Positions 52,368-62,436 of a stretch of 64,000 bases of DNA are shown piece by piece (positions within the stretch are counted from its first letter, which is position 1; the number at the start of each line of letters is the position of its first letter). Under the pieces are notes generated by a model. That model searched no databases. It had not been told where the DNA came from and saw only the letters and a list, made by a program, of their open reading frames with translations. The stretch covers positions 1-64,000 of the forward strand of contig JAVJQS010000001.1 in NCBI GenBank assembly GCA_040218815.1, written 5' to 3'. The DNA is from JAVJQS01 sp040218815. Its GTDB lineage: Bacteria > Bacteroidota > Bacteroidia > Flavobacteriales_E > Vicingaceae. The translations under genes were made by a program, and so were the position numbers.

Positions 52368-54775
52368 TAAACGAGGTACTTGCTTACCTTATTGAAATTG
52401 TCACCCCAATTCTGATCAACCACATAATTTAATATCATTGTTTTATAGGCTGCTTGCTCATAAAAATGATCAATTACATTTCCTGCAGGACCTCTCAATC
52501 GACTGTTGAAGCTAAAACTGGCATCTAATAAATGGGCTAAGGCAAGTTCATTAAAAACATTCAATTCTTTCAAGGCTTTTGCAGCATTTATTCTAGTTAT
52601 AAATTCAAATGAATTAGATGTGTAATCTACTAATTCATTCAGGTATTTTTTTTCATTAGAATTCACATAAGCAACTTTCAACCATTCAACACGAACATTG
52701 TGTGAACGATTGCCCAATTCATCCTTTGTCAGCTCAAGATAGGTCTCCACATTTTGAGGCAAGTAGAAGGATAAAATTCCCAAGGCTTTTTCAATAACTT
52801 GATAGGAAGAATCGTTTAACAAGCTGCGGTAATCAGATTCCAATTCAGCAGGAACTCGGAGTGTGCTTTCTAAAGCAGCCAATCGCACCTCAGCTTTAGG
52901 GTCGTTAATGGCTATTTGAGCTAATTTCTCTGAATTTTCATTCAGCAGCGGCAAGATGTATTGAAGAATTGCAGCCTTTATCCCATGAAATGATTCCGCC
53001 TCAAAACGCTTCATTAAAAAACTCTCTTTATCACTAAATTCTCTAGTAATTAGAGCAGCAATAGCATCATATCGATCTAACATGTGCTCCGCTTTTTCCG
53101 CTTGTGCAAGCAACATGTTGGTAGATTTATTAAACTCCACCGACTTCATGACTTGATTATTGGGATCAAATAAGGCGTAGCTTAGTTTTTTGCCCCCTAA
53201 ATCGTTAAAAGTTACCAAGTGACTTTGATTTTCAATCCATACTTTTTTAGATTCACTTGTCCCATCTTCGTAATGCAATTCAAATACAATGGGCATTTTG
53301 AACAAGCCTACTAAATCATTTTGTTCTTGTGTTTGAGTAACATAAAATTGCACATCGGTGGCGCTTTCCTTAAGTTCAACATTATAACTTGGCTCCCCTC
53401 CCTTATAAATCCATTCTTCCCAAAACCAATTAAGGGAAAGTCCAAGTCGCTCATGAAATGCTACCAACAAATTCTTGCTGTCTACATTGCCATAGGCGTG
53501 TTTTTCTAAATAGTGTTTAATGGCAGCGTTAAATTGCTCTCTACCGACAACATACTTTAGCATTTGCAAGGTAAATGCACCTTTTGGGTAATGACGAACA
53601 GTCCCAGCTGCACTATGGGCTATTGGCTTTAAATCATTTTTTGAAGCATCAAGTGCTTGGTTATTGTAATTTCTTCGTACCCAATTGTAATGGTCTGCTC
53701 CAAATGCTTCTTTTTGATACATCATATCATAGTGTGTTGCAAAACTTTCTTGCAACCAATGATGCGCCGAAGATCGGGCTGTAACCATATCTCCAAACCA
53801 CTGATGCGCCAATTCATGAGCATTTACTCGAACGTAATTTTTATCTAAATAAGTTCGTTCGTCCACCAAATAGAAATCACCAAATATGGTAGCGGTGGTA
53901 TTTTCCATTGCGCCATACATAAAATCTTGTACTGGAATTTGAGAATAGGTTTTCCAAGGGTAGGGCACTCCAATTTCCTTTTCAAAGAAATCAAACATGG
54001 CTTTTGAAAAGCGGTAGGTAGGCTCAACTTGCTCTGGCTGGTCAGGATAAAAATAGTAATTCATTGGAACTCCACTTGCAGACTTTTCTGTTTTTATGGC
54101 ATAGTCCCCAATCCCCAACATGATTAAGTAAGGGGCATGCGGGTGAGAAATTTTATAGTGCCATTGTTTCTTCCCGTTCCCTATCTTTTTTTCTTTGAGC
54201 TTTTCTCCATTTGAAAGCACTTGATATGCCTCATCGAAGTCTACTATCATTTCTGAGATCAACTTGTCGTTTTTTTCATCAAATAATGGAATCCAATGGC
54301 GGTTATTAATGCCCTGCCCTTGTGTCCAAATTTGCTTTCGACTGCGATTGGTTGTGTCGTTCCAACCAACAAAATAAAGCCCTTTAGCAGGAGTAGCTTC
54401 GTAAACTATGGTAATTATATGTTCAGAGTCCCATTCCAAGGTGTTTTTAAAGCGTAACACTATGCCTTTTCCAGTATTGCTGAAGTCAACATCACTCCCA
54501 TCCAGCTGCACAGTATTAAAGGTCATATTTATTGCATCTAAGAAAAGAGTATCAACGCCTTGTTGAAGCACCTTAAAGCTTTCTTCTACTTTCCCTTTTA
54601 TCAAATTATTCTCAGGCTCAAATGAGGCTTTTAGTTTTAAACTTATAAAATCCACTGAATGAGGGCGTGGAATTAAGCCTTCATCAGCATAATAAGAGCG
54701 CGTTTCAACTTGTGCGAAAGATGCTGTAGTTGCTATTAAAAAAGCTACTAGTAAAGAAATGGATCTCATATTCAT
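52364..54775 (-). CDS. M1 family metallo-aminopeptidase
   Basis: An 803-residue exported zinc aminopeptidase. The zinc site is VNAHELAHQWFGDMV (HExxH) with the third ligand Glu in QESFATHY 20 residues on; the substrate motif GxMEN appears as YGAMENTTAT. An N-terminal beta domain (SVDFISLKLKASFEP) and a C-terminal helical/HEAT-like region (about 550-800) complete the M1 plan. A signal peptide ends SFAQ, so it works in the periplasm or at the surface, cutting amino acids from peptide N termini. Confidence 0.93.
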   Translation of the reverse strand: MNMRSISLLVAFLIATTASFAQVETRSYYADEGLIPRPHSVDFISLKLKASFEPENNLIKGKVEESFKVLQQGVDTLFLDAINMTFNTVQLDGSDVDFSNTGKGIVLRFKNTLEWDSEHIITIVYEATPAKGLYFVGWNDTTNRSRKQIWTQGQGINNRHWIPLFDEKNDKLISEMIVDFDEAYQVLSNGEKLKEKKIGNGKKQWHYKISHPHAPYLIMLGIGDYAIKTEKSASGVPMNYYFYPDQPEQVEPTYRFSKAMFDFFEKEIGVPYPWKTYSQIPVQDFMYGAMENTTATIFGDFYLVDERTYLDKNYVRVNAHELAHQWFGDMVTARSSAHHWLQESFATHYDMMYQKEAFGADHYNWVRRNYNNQALDASKNDLKPIAHSAAGTVRHYPKGAFTLQMLKYVVGREQFNAAIKHYLEKHAYGNVDSKNLLVAFHERLGLSLNWFWEEWIYKGGEPSYNVELKESATDVQFYVTQTQEQNDLVGLFKMPIVFELHYEDGTSESKKVWIENQSHLVTFNDLGGKKLSYALFDPNNQVMKSVEFNKSTNMLLAQAEKAEHMLDRYDAIAALITREFSDKESFLMKRFEAESFHGIKAAILQYILPLLNENSEKLAQIAINDPKAEVRLAALESTLRVPAELESDYRSLLNDSSYQVIEKALGILSFYLPQNVETYLELTKDELGNRSHNVRVEWLKVAYVNSNEKKYLNELVDYTSNSFEFITRINAAKALKELNVFNELALAHLLDASFSFNSRLRGPAGNVIDHFYEQAAYKTMILNYVVDQNWGDNFNKVSKYLVY

Positions 54776-54838
54776 AAGTTAGTTTTTTATTGTTGGACTT
54801 CAATCTAAGCCCAACAGGTTTGATTGAGTTAGGATAAA

Positions 54839-55999
54839 TTAACTGCTGTACACAGCTTCTGCTTTGTCTCTGAGATTATAACTCGAGCTCATGACTTCTC
54901 CATAGGCTCCTGCCGACCGAATGGCAATAATATCGCCTCGCTCTGTTTCTGCCAAATTAATGGCCTTCCCAAAGCAGTCAGAGGACTCACAAATGGGTCC
55001 AACAACATCGTATTTTACATTTTCAGTAACTCCCAATTTACTAATGTTTTCTATTTTATGTGAAGACTGATACAATGCGGGACGAATTAACTCCGTCATT
55101 CCTGCATCTAAAATAGCAAAATTGGTTTTAATGCCTTTCTTTATAAAGAGGACCTTCGATATCAAGCTAGCACATTGTGCTACTACAGCCCTTCCTAATT
55201 CAAAATGCAACTCTTGGCCAGGATTTAGCTCAACAAACTCTTTGAAAATACCAAAAAACTGCTCAAAGTCTGGAATGATTTCTTCATCCGGGTTTTGGTA
55301 ATTCACCCCTAAGCCTCCGCCCACATTAATGTGCTGCAATTCAATACCGCGATTTTTAAATTCACGCTGCAATTCATTTACGCGATTGCACAAATTTTTA
55401 AAAACAGCTAAGTCTGTAATTTGAGAACCAATGTGAAAATGTATCCCCTTGAGCTCAATGTTTTCTAATACTGCCAAGCGCTCAAAAAGCTGGTTTAATT
55501 CCCAATAATTGATACCAAATTTGTTTTCTTCAAGGCCTGTAGTAATGTAATGATGCGTTTTGGCATTCACATTTGGATTCAAGCGAATAGCAACATTTGC
55601 CTTTTTACCTTTCTGTTGGGCTAAAGCATCAATTACCTCCAACTCAGGCAACGATTCCACATTAAAAGTGAATATTTCTTGCTCTAGGCCATATTCAATT
55701 TCTTCATCGGTTTTACCCACCCCTGCAAAAGCTATTTCATCAGGAGAAAACCCATTTTTAATGGCATGTTTTACCTCGTTTCCACTCACGCAGTCAATGC
55801 CAAAACCATATTCCTTTATTTTGGCCAATATTTCATTGTTAGCATTTGCTTTAATCGCATAGTGTACCACAAAAGGAGAACCTATAATTGCCTTTTTTAT
55901 ACTTTCCAAGGTGCGATCTAGAACTTCTAAATCATAATAGAAAAAGGGTGTTTTCTTTGCAGTAAACTGCTCCACCAACTGTTTTGAAAATGAACTCAT
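54839..55999 (-). CDS. lysA: Diaminopimelate decarboxylase
   Basis: A 386-residue PLP enzyme that decarboxylates meso-diaminopimelate to lysine, the last step of lysine synthesis. PLP lysine in VVHYAIKANANNEIL, then GVGKTDEEI, HFHIGSQITD, NVGGGLGVNYQNPD, the ELGRAVVAQ phosphate/substrate site and GPICESSDCFG with the active-site cysteine from the partner subunit. Slightly shorter than the enterobacterial enzyme. It overlaps lysC by 4 bases (ATGA) and forms a lysC-lysA operon. Confidence 0.96.
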   Translation of the reverse strand: MSSFSKQLVEQFTAKKTPFFYYDLEVLDRTLESIKKAIIGSPFVVHYAIKANANNEILAKIKEYGFGIDCVSGNEVKHAIKNGFSPDEIAFAGVGKTDEEIEYGLEQEIFTFNVESLPELEVIDALAQQKGKKANVAIRLNPNVNAKTHHYITTGLEENKFGINYWELNQLFERLAVLENIELKGIHFHIGSQITDLAVFKNLCNRVNELQREFKNRGIELQHINVGGGLGVNYQNPDEEIIPDFEQFFGIFKEFVELNPGQELHFELGRAVVAQCASLISKVLFIKKGIKTNFAILDAGMTELIRPALYQSSHKIENISKLGVTENVKYDVVGPICESSDCFGKAINLAETERGDIIAIRSAGAYGEVMSSSYNLRDKAEAVYSS

Positions 56000-57309
56000 G
56001 ACTGAAACAAGGTGTTAAGTTTTTGAAGTGCCATAGTCTTATCTGAAGTATTTATAAGCATTGAAATGTTGTGGTTGCTTCCCCCATAAGAAATCATTCG
56101 AATAGGAACATTTTGCATTGCACTAAAAACTTCCAAGGCCACTCCCTTATCATTTTTAATGAAATCACCCACCACACAAATTATTGTTTGATCTTTATCT
56201 ACTTCAACAGAGCCGTATTTTTTTAGTTCACGGCTCAATGGCTCTAAGTTGGTTAAGTCATCCACAGTCACTGAAACGGCTACTTCAGATGTAGTAATCA
56301 TATCAATGGAGGTTTTATACAATTCAAAGATTTCAAACACCTTTCGTAAAAAACCATAAGCCAAGAGCATGCGCCCTGAATTGATCTTTATGGCACTGAT
56401 TCCATCTTTTGCAGCAATTGCCTTTATACCTCCACCACTGTGTTTGGCAGTAATCAAAGTACCCTCTAATTCTGGCGATAAAGTACTTTTAAGCCGGACC
56501 GGAATGTTAGCTGTTTTAGTTGGCAAAATACTTGAAGGGTGCAATATTTTTGCTCCAAAATAGGCCAACTCGGCCGCTTCATCGAAAGAGAGTTCATGAA
56601 TAGGCATAGTATTATCTACCACTCGGGGGTCGTTGTTGTGCATGCCATCTATATCGGTCCAAATTTGAACTTCGCTAGCTTTTATAGCCACACCAATTAA
56701 AGATGCTGAATAATCACTTCCTCCTCGTTTTAGGTTATCAATCTCACCATAAACATTGCGACAAATGAAGCCTTGAGTGATGAAGATATCGTGTTGCTTA
56801 TTTTCTTCTAAGAGGCGTTCCAGGTTCTCTCTTATGTAAAAGTGGTCTGGCTCCAAATCTTTGTCAATTCGCATGAACTTTAAAGCAGGTAGCAAGCAAG
56901 CTGAAACCCCAATTTCTTCTAAATACAGTTGGAAAAGTGCCGTGCTCAGCAACTCTCCTTGGGCCAACACTGCTTTCTCCTCATGTATGGTGAAAGAATC
57001 TTGCGTAAAGCTTTGTAAAAAGTCGAAATGAGAATTCACTAACTCTGTTCCTTTATTTTTATAATCCTCTGCCTTAAAAAGTTCGTCTACGTTTTTAAAG
57101 TACTTCGTGCGCAATACTTCTATCAAATCAGCAGCTAGCTCATTCTTCTTCTCAAACAAACTGTTAGCTATTTCTACTAAGCTGTTTGTCGTACCCGACA
57201 TGGCAGAGAGCACTACCATTTTCTTGCCTTTTGACTGAATTAAATTCGCAACGTTCTTCATGCGATCAGCTGAACCAACTGAAGTGCCACCAAACTTTAA
57301 GACTTCCAT
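55996..57309 (-). CDS. lysC: Aspartate kinase
   Basis: A 437-residue aspartokinase, first step of the aspartate-family pathway. N-terminal KFGGTSVGSADRMKNV, then the FITQGFICRN, GRGGSDYSAS-like LKRGGSDYSASLIGVA and WTDIDGMHNNDPRVV kinase motifs; two ACT domains at the C terminus (about 300-437; VSVTVDDLTNLE and CVVGDFIKNDKG). It is the monofunctional form, probably lysine-inhibited given its coupling to lysA, which is inference. A perfect -7 box lies at 57328-57335. Confidence 0.96.
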   Translation of the reverse strand: MEVLKFGGTSVGSADRMKNVANLIQSKGKKMVVLSAMSGTTNSLVEIANSLFEKKNELAADLIEVLRTKYFKNVDELFKAEDYKNKGTELVNSHFDFLQSFTQDSFTIHEEKAVLAQGELLSTALFQLYLEEIGVSACLLPALKFMRIDKDLEPDHFYIRENLERLLEENKQHDIFITQGFICRNVYGEIDNLKRGGSDYSASLIGVAIKASEVQIWTDIDGMHNNDPRVVDNTMPIHELSFDEAAELAYFGAKILHPSSILPTKTANIPVRLKSTLSPELEGTLITAKHSGGGIKAIAAKDGISAIKINSGRMLLAYGFLRKVFEIFELYKTSIDMITTSEVAVSVTVDDLTNLEPLSRELKKYGSVEVDKDQTIICVVGDFIKNDKGVALEVFSAMQNVPIRMISYGGSNHNISMLINTSDKTMALQKLNTLFQS

Positions 57310-57327
57310 ATAAAAAAATTAAGGCGG

Positions 57328-57335
57328 CAAAGGTA
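57328..57335 (-). promoter_or_regulatory. -7 box (TACCTTTG) for lysC-lysA
   Basis: Perfect TAnnTTTG on the minus strand, 19 bases before the lysC ATG, giving a short leader. Confidence 0.5.
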
Positions 57336-57634
57336 ATTGATTGAAATTGAAAATTTGAAAAGGCTATTACAACAAATTTTACCTCATTTAAGCACAATAA
57401 CAGACTAAACAATTACTCATATTCCAATATTATTATGTTTTTTGAGGAATGAAATCCAATATTATTATGTTATAATGGAATACGGCTAAAAAAGCCAGAA
57501 TTTCACGAACATTTACTAAGGCCTACCCTTTCGCAACTACTGATATTATTACACCAGATAATTATCATGAATTTCTCGACGTCTCAAAAAATGCGTTTAA
57601 TAAAATTTAACGCAGCCCCTTAAAACGAAATTTC
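57336..57634. repeat. Intergenic region with a 17-base direct repeat
   Basis: About 300 bases between divergent lysC and gldF. TCCAATATTATTATGTT occurs at 57423-57439 and 57455-57471, identical and 32 bases apart. A short open frame at about 57465-57620 (…RLKKPEFHEHLL…) has no start codon or family resemblance and is not called as a gene. Confidence 0.5.
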
Positions 57635-57663
57635 TTTGAACCGTGTCTATTTTGTTAAGTTTG
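57635..57663 (+). promoter_or_regulatory. Promoter for gldF: TTTG-N17-TAAGTTTG
   Basis: A -33 TTTG (57635-57638) and a perfect -7 TAAGTTTG (57656-57663) with 17 bases between, 22 bases before the gldF ATG. This is the best-matching Bacteroidota promoter in the window. Confidence 0.65.
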
Positions 57664-57684
57664 TCACTCAAATTTTCACCCTGA

Positions 57685-58419
57685 ATGTTTAGTCTCCTAC
57701 GTAAAGAAATCCAAGCCTTTTTAGGTTCTCTTATTGGCTACATTGTAATCATTGTTTTTCTAACAATAATTGGGCTTATCATGTGGGTTTTCCCCGGCGA
57801 CATGAACATATTAAATAATGAATATGCTAGCCTCGGACCACTTTTCAGTATTGCTCCCTGGGTATTTATGTTTTTAATTCCGGCAGTTACCATGCGTTTA
57901 TTTGCCGATGAAAATAAGAGCGGCACCATTGAATTATTGCTCACCAAACCACTTACTGACTTACAAATTATTGGAGCGAAGTACTTGGCTGGTTTTATAC
58001 TGGTCTTATTTTCCTTGCTACCTACTTTGGTCTATTTTCTTACCATATACCAGTTAGGTGCACCAGTGGGTAACTTAGATGTTGGTGGAATGTGGGGATC
58101 TTACCTGGGTTTGCTTTTCTTAGCTTCTGGATTTGTTGCCATTGGCTTATTTGCCTCCTCATTAACCGACAATCAAGTAATCGCATTTATTATAGCCGTT
58201 TTCATTAGCTTTTTCGTTTACATTGGATTCGACTTCATTAGTTCGCTTGACCTATTTGGAAGTGTAGACTTGTTGATCATTAAGTTAGGCATCAACGAGC
58301 ATTACTCTTCTATGAGTCGTGGGGTTATTGATAGCCGTGATGCTTTGTACTTCCTATCCTTAATTGCTTTCTTTTTTATGCTTACCAAATTAAAAATTAG
58401 TGCAAGAAACTGGTCATGA
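57685..58419 (+). CDS. gldF: Gliding-motility ABC transporter permease GldF
   Basis: A 244-residue inner-membrane permease with six hydrophobic helices (YIVIIVFLTIIGLIMWVFPG to ALYFLSLIAFFFML). Family stretches are FLIPAVTMRLFADENKSGTI and ELLLTKPLTDLQIIGAKYLA, as in the ABC-2 type permease GldF. With GldA (ATPase, not in the window) and GldG it forms a transporter needed for gliding in some Flavobacteriia. It overlaps gldG by 4 bases. Confidence 0.94.
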   Translation: MFSLLRKEIQAFLGSLIGYIVIIVFLTIIGLIMWVFPGDMNILNNEYASLGPLFSIAPWVFMFLIPAVTMRLFADENKSGTIELLLTKPLTDLQIIGAKYLAGFILVLFSLLPTLVYFLTIYQLGAPVGNLDVGGMWGSYLGLLFLASGFVAIGLFASSLTDNQVIAFIIAVFISFFVYIGFDFISSLDLFGSVDLLIIKLGINEHYSSMSRGVIDSRDALYFLSLIAFFFMLTKLKISARNWS

Positions 58420-60155
58420 ATAAAGCGAAAAGAAAAGACATAACAGGGTTTTTGCTTGGATTAGGGATTTTAATTCTAATCAATGCAATAGGTTCAGCTG
58501 CTTTTTATCGATTGGATTTAACTTCTGAAAAACGCTACTCTATTTCAGCTCCGACCAAGGAACTCATCTCCAACTTAAAAGAAGACCTATTAATTACTGT
58601 TTACTTAGAAGGTAATTTCCCAGCATCTTTCAAGCGCTTGAGAAATGAGACCCGTGAAATGCTTGATGAGTTTCAGGCATACTCAGATGGAAAGATCAGT
58701 TTTAATTTCATCAATCCTTCTGCAAGCCCGGATAATGAGGAACGCAACCAGGTATACAAAAACCTTTACGACAAAGGACTTAAGCCTACTGACCTCAACA
58801 TAAAGGATGACGACGGAGTTTCAAAGAAAGTAGTTTGGCCAGGTGCAATTGTGAGTTATCAAGAGAAAGAGGTACCAGTGCAATTGCTTAAAAGTCAATT
58901 TGGCGCACCACCAGAAGTAGTATTGAATCAATCCATTGAAAGCCTAGAATATGAATTAGCTTTTGCCATCAAAAAAATAACTACCCCCTTCATCCAAAAA
59001 ATAGCATTTATTGAAGGACATGGTGAGCTTGGTAAATACGAAACAGCTGATATCGTTGGAAGCTTGCGTGAGTTTTATGAAGTAGAGCGGGTTAAAATAG
59101 AAGGTAACATAAGTAGTCTCTCCCGTCGCATGTTTGTTGGGAAAGACAGCACTGAAATGAGTGTGAGTAATCTCTATGACGCTATTGTTATCGCAGGACC
59201 CGACTCAGCATTTTCTGAGAAAGATAAATTTATTGTTGATCAATTTATTATGCGCGGCGGAAAAGCCATTTGGCTAGTGGATCAAGTGGAAGCAAACATG
59301 GATAGCTTGAACCCAAAAAATAACTTTACTACCCTGGCTTTTCCAAAAGAATTGAACCTTGCTGATCAACTTTTTAAGTATGGCGTTCGCTTCAACAACG
59401 ACTTAATACAAGATTTACGAGCTGCCCCTATACCAGTTGTAAGCGGGCAATATGGAAATCAGGCTCAAACACAATTGTATCCTTGGTTGTATTACCCCTT
59501 GCTGTTTTCAAAAAACAACCATCCTATTAATAAAAACTTAGATGTTGTAAAAGTTGAATTTGCTAGCAGTATTGATTTGGTTGGTGATGATGGCTTGAAG
59601 AAGACAGTAGTGCTTTCAACATCAGAAAATACGAAGTTGGTTAAGGCACCTACTCGAGTAAGCCTAAATATGCTGAGCTATGAACCACCAGCTGCACAAT
59701 ACACTAAAAAAAATATTCCTGTCGGGGTATTAGTTGAAGGAGAGTTTAGCTCGGTATACTCTGGCAGATTAGCACCGAATATTATAAACTCTGGAGAGAT
59801 TCAATTCATTGAAAAAAGTGAACCAACACAACAACTCTTCATCTCCGATGAAAACGTTATTCGCAATCTATACAATGAAAAAAGCAATGAATTTTATGCC
59901 TTAGGCTTCGACAAATACACCAAACAAGTATATGGAAATAAGTCGTTTTTTATCAATGCAGTAAATTTCATGGTAGACGAATCTGATTTAATCTTGTCTA
60001 ATGATAAAAGTTTTAAGATTCGATTGTTAAACACCCAATTGATTGATGATAACAGATTTGTTATTCAACTGATTAATACTGCTGCTCCAATTGGTTTAAT
60101 AGTGCTCATTGGCTTATTACTCAATTTTATAAGAAGAAGAAAATACACGGTTTAA
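58416..60155 (+). CDS. gldG: Gliding-motility ABC transporter component GldG
   Basis: A 579-residue membrane protein. One N-terminal helix (LLGLGILILINAIGSAAFY), a large periplasmic ABC_transp_aux region (RYSISAPTKELISNLKEDLL, FINPSASPDNEERNQ, AFIEGHGELGKYETADIVG, VIAGPDSAFSEKDKFIVDQF) and a C-terminal helix (TAAPIGLIVLIGLLLNFI) followed by a basic tail. This is the standard GldG layout. It is translationally coupled to gldF (ATGA) and followed by a DUF4340 gene 5 bases later. Confidence 0.94.
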   Translation: MNKAKRKDITGFLLGLGILILINAIGSAAFYRLDLTSEKRYSISAPTKELISNLKEDLLITVYLEGNFPASFKRLRNETREMLDEFQAYSDGKISFNFINPSASPDNEERNQVYKNLYDKGLKPTDLNIKDDDGVSKKVVWPGAIVSYQEKEVPVQLLKSQFGAPPEVVLNQSIESLEYELAFAIKKITTPFIQKIAFIEGHGELGKYETADIVGSLREFYEVERVKIEGNISSLSRRMFVGKDSTEMSVSNLYDAIVIAGPDSAFSEKDKFIVDQFIMRGGKAIWLVDQVEANMDSLNPKNNFTTLAFPKELNLADQLFKYGVRFNNDLIQDLRAAPIPVVSGQYGNQAQTQLYPWLYYPLLFSKNNHPINKNLDVVKVEFASSIDLVGDDGLKKTVVLSTSENTKLVKAPTRVSLNMLSYEPPAAQYTKKNIPVGVLVEGEFSSVYSGRLAPNIINSGEIQFIEKSEPTQQLFISDENVIRNLYNEKSNEFYALGFDKYTKQVYGNKSFFINAVNFMVDESDLILSNDKSFKIRLLNTQLIDDNRFVIQLINTAAPIGLIVLIGLLLNFIRRRKYTV

Positions 60156-60160
60156 CTAGC

Positions 60161-61198
60161 ATGAAAAATTTAATTGGCTTTCTCATTTTGATAGGACTTG
60201 CAGTTGCTGCCTACTTTATTTTAAACAACAATAATACTGGTGGTGGAAACAAAGAGGAATTAAGAGATTTTGCCATTGAAGATACTGCGGCCGTCGATCA
60301 AATCTATTTGAGTCAACCGAATGGAAAAGAAATTTTATTAAGCAGACGTAATTCTGATCATTGGTTGGTAAATGGAAAATTTAAAGCCCGAGAAGATGCC
60401 ATTGATTTAATTTTAACTACGCTCCATGACATAAAAATTAAGTCACCCGTTTCTCAACAAACTTTCGAGGGTGTTGTAAAGCGATTGGCTGTAGGCTCAA
60501 CAAAAGCAGAGTTTTATACTGGAGGGGAAAAAGCAGAAAAAACTTGGTATATTGGTGATGCCAGCCCTGGAAGAACAGGAACGTATATGTTATTAGAGGA
60601 AGACGGGAAAAAATCATCTAAACCGTTTGTGACCCATTTAATTATGGAGAGAGGATACTTGGGTTCTCGTTTTTTCTTAGATCCAACTTTATGGAAGAGC
60701 AGAGAAATGATGGAGGTAAACCCTCAAAAAATTAAGAGCATTAAGGTGGCGCACGGTTACGATTCTGCTACTGGCTTTATAATTGAACAAACAGCTAGTG
60801 CTCAATTTAAATTAATGAACCTAAAAACTGAAGAGCAATTTGATATGCCATCTGAGTTGGCTATCCCTTATTTTAAAAATTTTGAAGCTGTATTTTACGA
60901 ATACATCGACCTGAAAACTCCTAAAGAGGAGTTAGATTCAATTTATAACTCTTTTCCAAGGCATAAGCTTGAAATAAAAATGCAAGACGATCGGACCATC
61001 AATATGAGCACTTTTAACATGCCTGTTGCACCTGGTTCAATGCTAGCTGGAAAACCAATTGATTATCACCCTGAGCGCATGTATGCTTACAGCTCAGAAT
61101 TGGGTCCAGAAGTGCACCCAATCGTGCAAAACCTCACTTTTAATGTCTTAGTCCCACGTTTTGAGGACTTTATTTCATCAACAACTGTTGAAAAGTAA
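60161..61198 (+). CDS. DUF4340 domain protein
   Basis: A 345-residue membrane-anchored protein: one N-terminal helix (IGFLILIGLAVAAYFIL) and a periplasmic DUF4340 domain (LSRRNSDHWLVNGKFKARED, WYIGDASPGRTGTYMLLEED, LWKSREMMEVNPQKIKSIKV). DUF4340 proteins commonly follow GldG-like transporter genes and may be an accessory subunit; its task is unknown. It lies between gldG and dnaN. Confidence 0.88.
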   Translation: MKNLIGFLILIGLAVAAYFILNNNNTGGGNKEELRDFAIEDTAAVDQIYLSQPNGKEILLSRRNSDHWLVNGKFKAREDAIDLILTTLHDIKIKSPVSQQTFEGVVKRLAVGSTKAEFYTGGEKAEKTWYIGDASPGRTGTYMLLEEDGKKSSKPFVTHLIMERGYLGSRFFLDPTLWKSREMMEVNPQKIKSIKVAHGYDSATGFIIEQTASAQFKLMNLKTEEQFDMPSELAIPYFKNFEAVFYEYIDLKTPKEELDSIYNSFPRHKLEIKMQDDRTINMSTFNMPVAPGSMLAGKPIDYHPERMYAYSSELGPEVHPIVQNLTFNVLVPRFEDFISSTTVEK

Positions 61199-61234
61199 AT
61201 CTTGACTTCGTCTCCATTGCCTTCTCAAATACTA

Positions 61235-61242
61235 TAAATTTG
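61235..61242 (+). promoter_or_regulatory. -7 box (TAAATTTG) for dnaN
   Basis: Perfect TAnnTTTG, 33 bases before the dnaN ATG, so dnaN can be read on its own as well as from the gld genes. Confidence 0.5.
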
Positions 61243-61267
61243 TTAGCTATTTTAAATAAAAGGCAAC

Positions 61268-62389
61268 ATGAAATTTATCGTATCTAGCTCTTCTTTGCTT
61301 AAACAATTGCAACACATCAGTGGTGTTCTCAACAGCAACAACTCACTGCCTATTCTAGATCATTTTTTATTTGAAATTAATAAGAATGAAATCGAGGTAA
61401 CTGCATCGGACTTAGAGACCACCATGGTTACTAAAATTACTGTGGAGTCAAAAGAAGAGGGAATTATTGCCATTCCAGCTAAATTGTTGTTAGATACCTT
61501 AAAATCCTTGCCAGATCAGCCGTTGACATTCACTATCAAACAAGAAAATTTTGGAATTGAAATCAGTTCTGACTACGGTAAATACCGATTAAGTGGACAA
61601 GATGGTGGAGAGTTTCCAAAAACTCCTGAAGTTGAATCACCTTCACAACTAAAGGTACCAGGCGAATTGCTATTCAACGCTATTGAAAAGACAATTTTTG
61701 CAAGCGGAAATGATGACTTAAGACCTGTAATGTCAGGAGTATACTTTCAACTTTCTAAAGAAGAATTAATTTTCGTTGCTACGGATGCACACAAGCTAGT
61801 GAAATACACCCGAACAGATGCAAAAGCTTCAAAAACGGCAACTTTTATTATGCCAAAGAAACCCCTCAACTTGTTAAAGAACATTTTGAGTTCTATTGAC
61901 GAAGAAGTACAAATTGAATTCAATGAAACCAATGCTTCTTTTGTATTTGAAAATACCACACTTGTTTGTCGATTGATTGATGGTAAGTACCCAAACTACG
62001 AAGCGGTTATTCCAAAAGAAAATCCGAATGTTTTGACAATTGATCGTGCTTCCTTGTTGAGCTCTATCAAACGAGTAAGCATCTTCTCTAGTAAAACTAC
62101 TCATCAAGTTAGATTGAAAATGAGCGGCAGCGAATTACACATTTCAGCTGAAGATGTTGACTTCAATAATGATGCAAGCGAGCGATTAACTTGTCAGTTT
62201 AAAGGAGATGACATGGAGATTGGATTTAACTCTCGTTTTTTAATTGAAATGTTGAGCAATTTGGATACTGATGAAATTAACATTGAAATGTCAGCCTCTA
62301 ACAGAGCGGGTATTCTGACACCAGGCAGTGGTAACGATCAGCATGAAAATGTATTGATGTTGGTGATGCCAGTGATGTTGAATTCTTAA
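61268..62389 (+). CDS. dnaN: DNA polymerase III subunit beta (sliding clamp)
   Basis: A 373-residue sliding clamp that encircles DNA and tethers polymerase III. Three clamp domains of about 120 residues: SSSSLLKQLQHISGVLNSNN start, LPILDHFLFEI, then GNDDLRPVMSGVYFQL and FVATDAHKLVKYTR, then VSIFSSKTTHQVRLKMSGS; the C-terminal LMLVMPVML (the partner-binding end 'PM.L') is intact. No dnaA or oriC is nearby; in Flavobacteriia dnaN often sits by gld genes instead. Confidence 0.97.
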   Translation: MKFIVSSSSLLKQLQHISGVLNSNNSLPILDHFLFEINKNEIEVTASDLETTMVTKITVESKEEGIIAIPAKLLLDTLKSLPDQPLTFTIKQENFGIEISSDYGKYRLSGQDGGEFPKTPEVESPSQLKVPGELLFNAIEKTIFASGNDDLRPVMSGVYFQLSKEELIFVATDAHKLVKYTRTDAKASKTATFIMPKKPLNLLKNILSSIDEEVQIEFNETNASFVFENTTLVCRLIDGKYPNYEAVIPKENPNVLTIDRASLLSSIKRVSIFSSKTTHQVRLKMSGSELHISAEDVDFNNDASERLTCQFKGDDMEIGFNSRFLIEMLSNLDTDEINIEMSASNRAGILTPGSGNDQHENVLMLVMPVMLNS

Positions 62390-62436
62390 AAATGCAATGC
62401 CCGCTTTAAACGGTTTTTTAAGCCACCGGAGCTACT

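Noticed and set aside
57465..57620. Small gene between lysC and gldF
   Set aside because: No start codon or ribosome site, no family resemblance, and it lies across the gldF promoter region.
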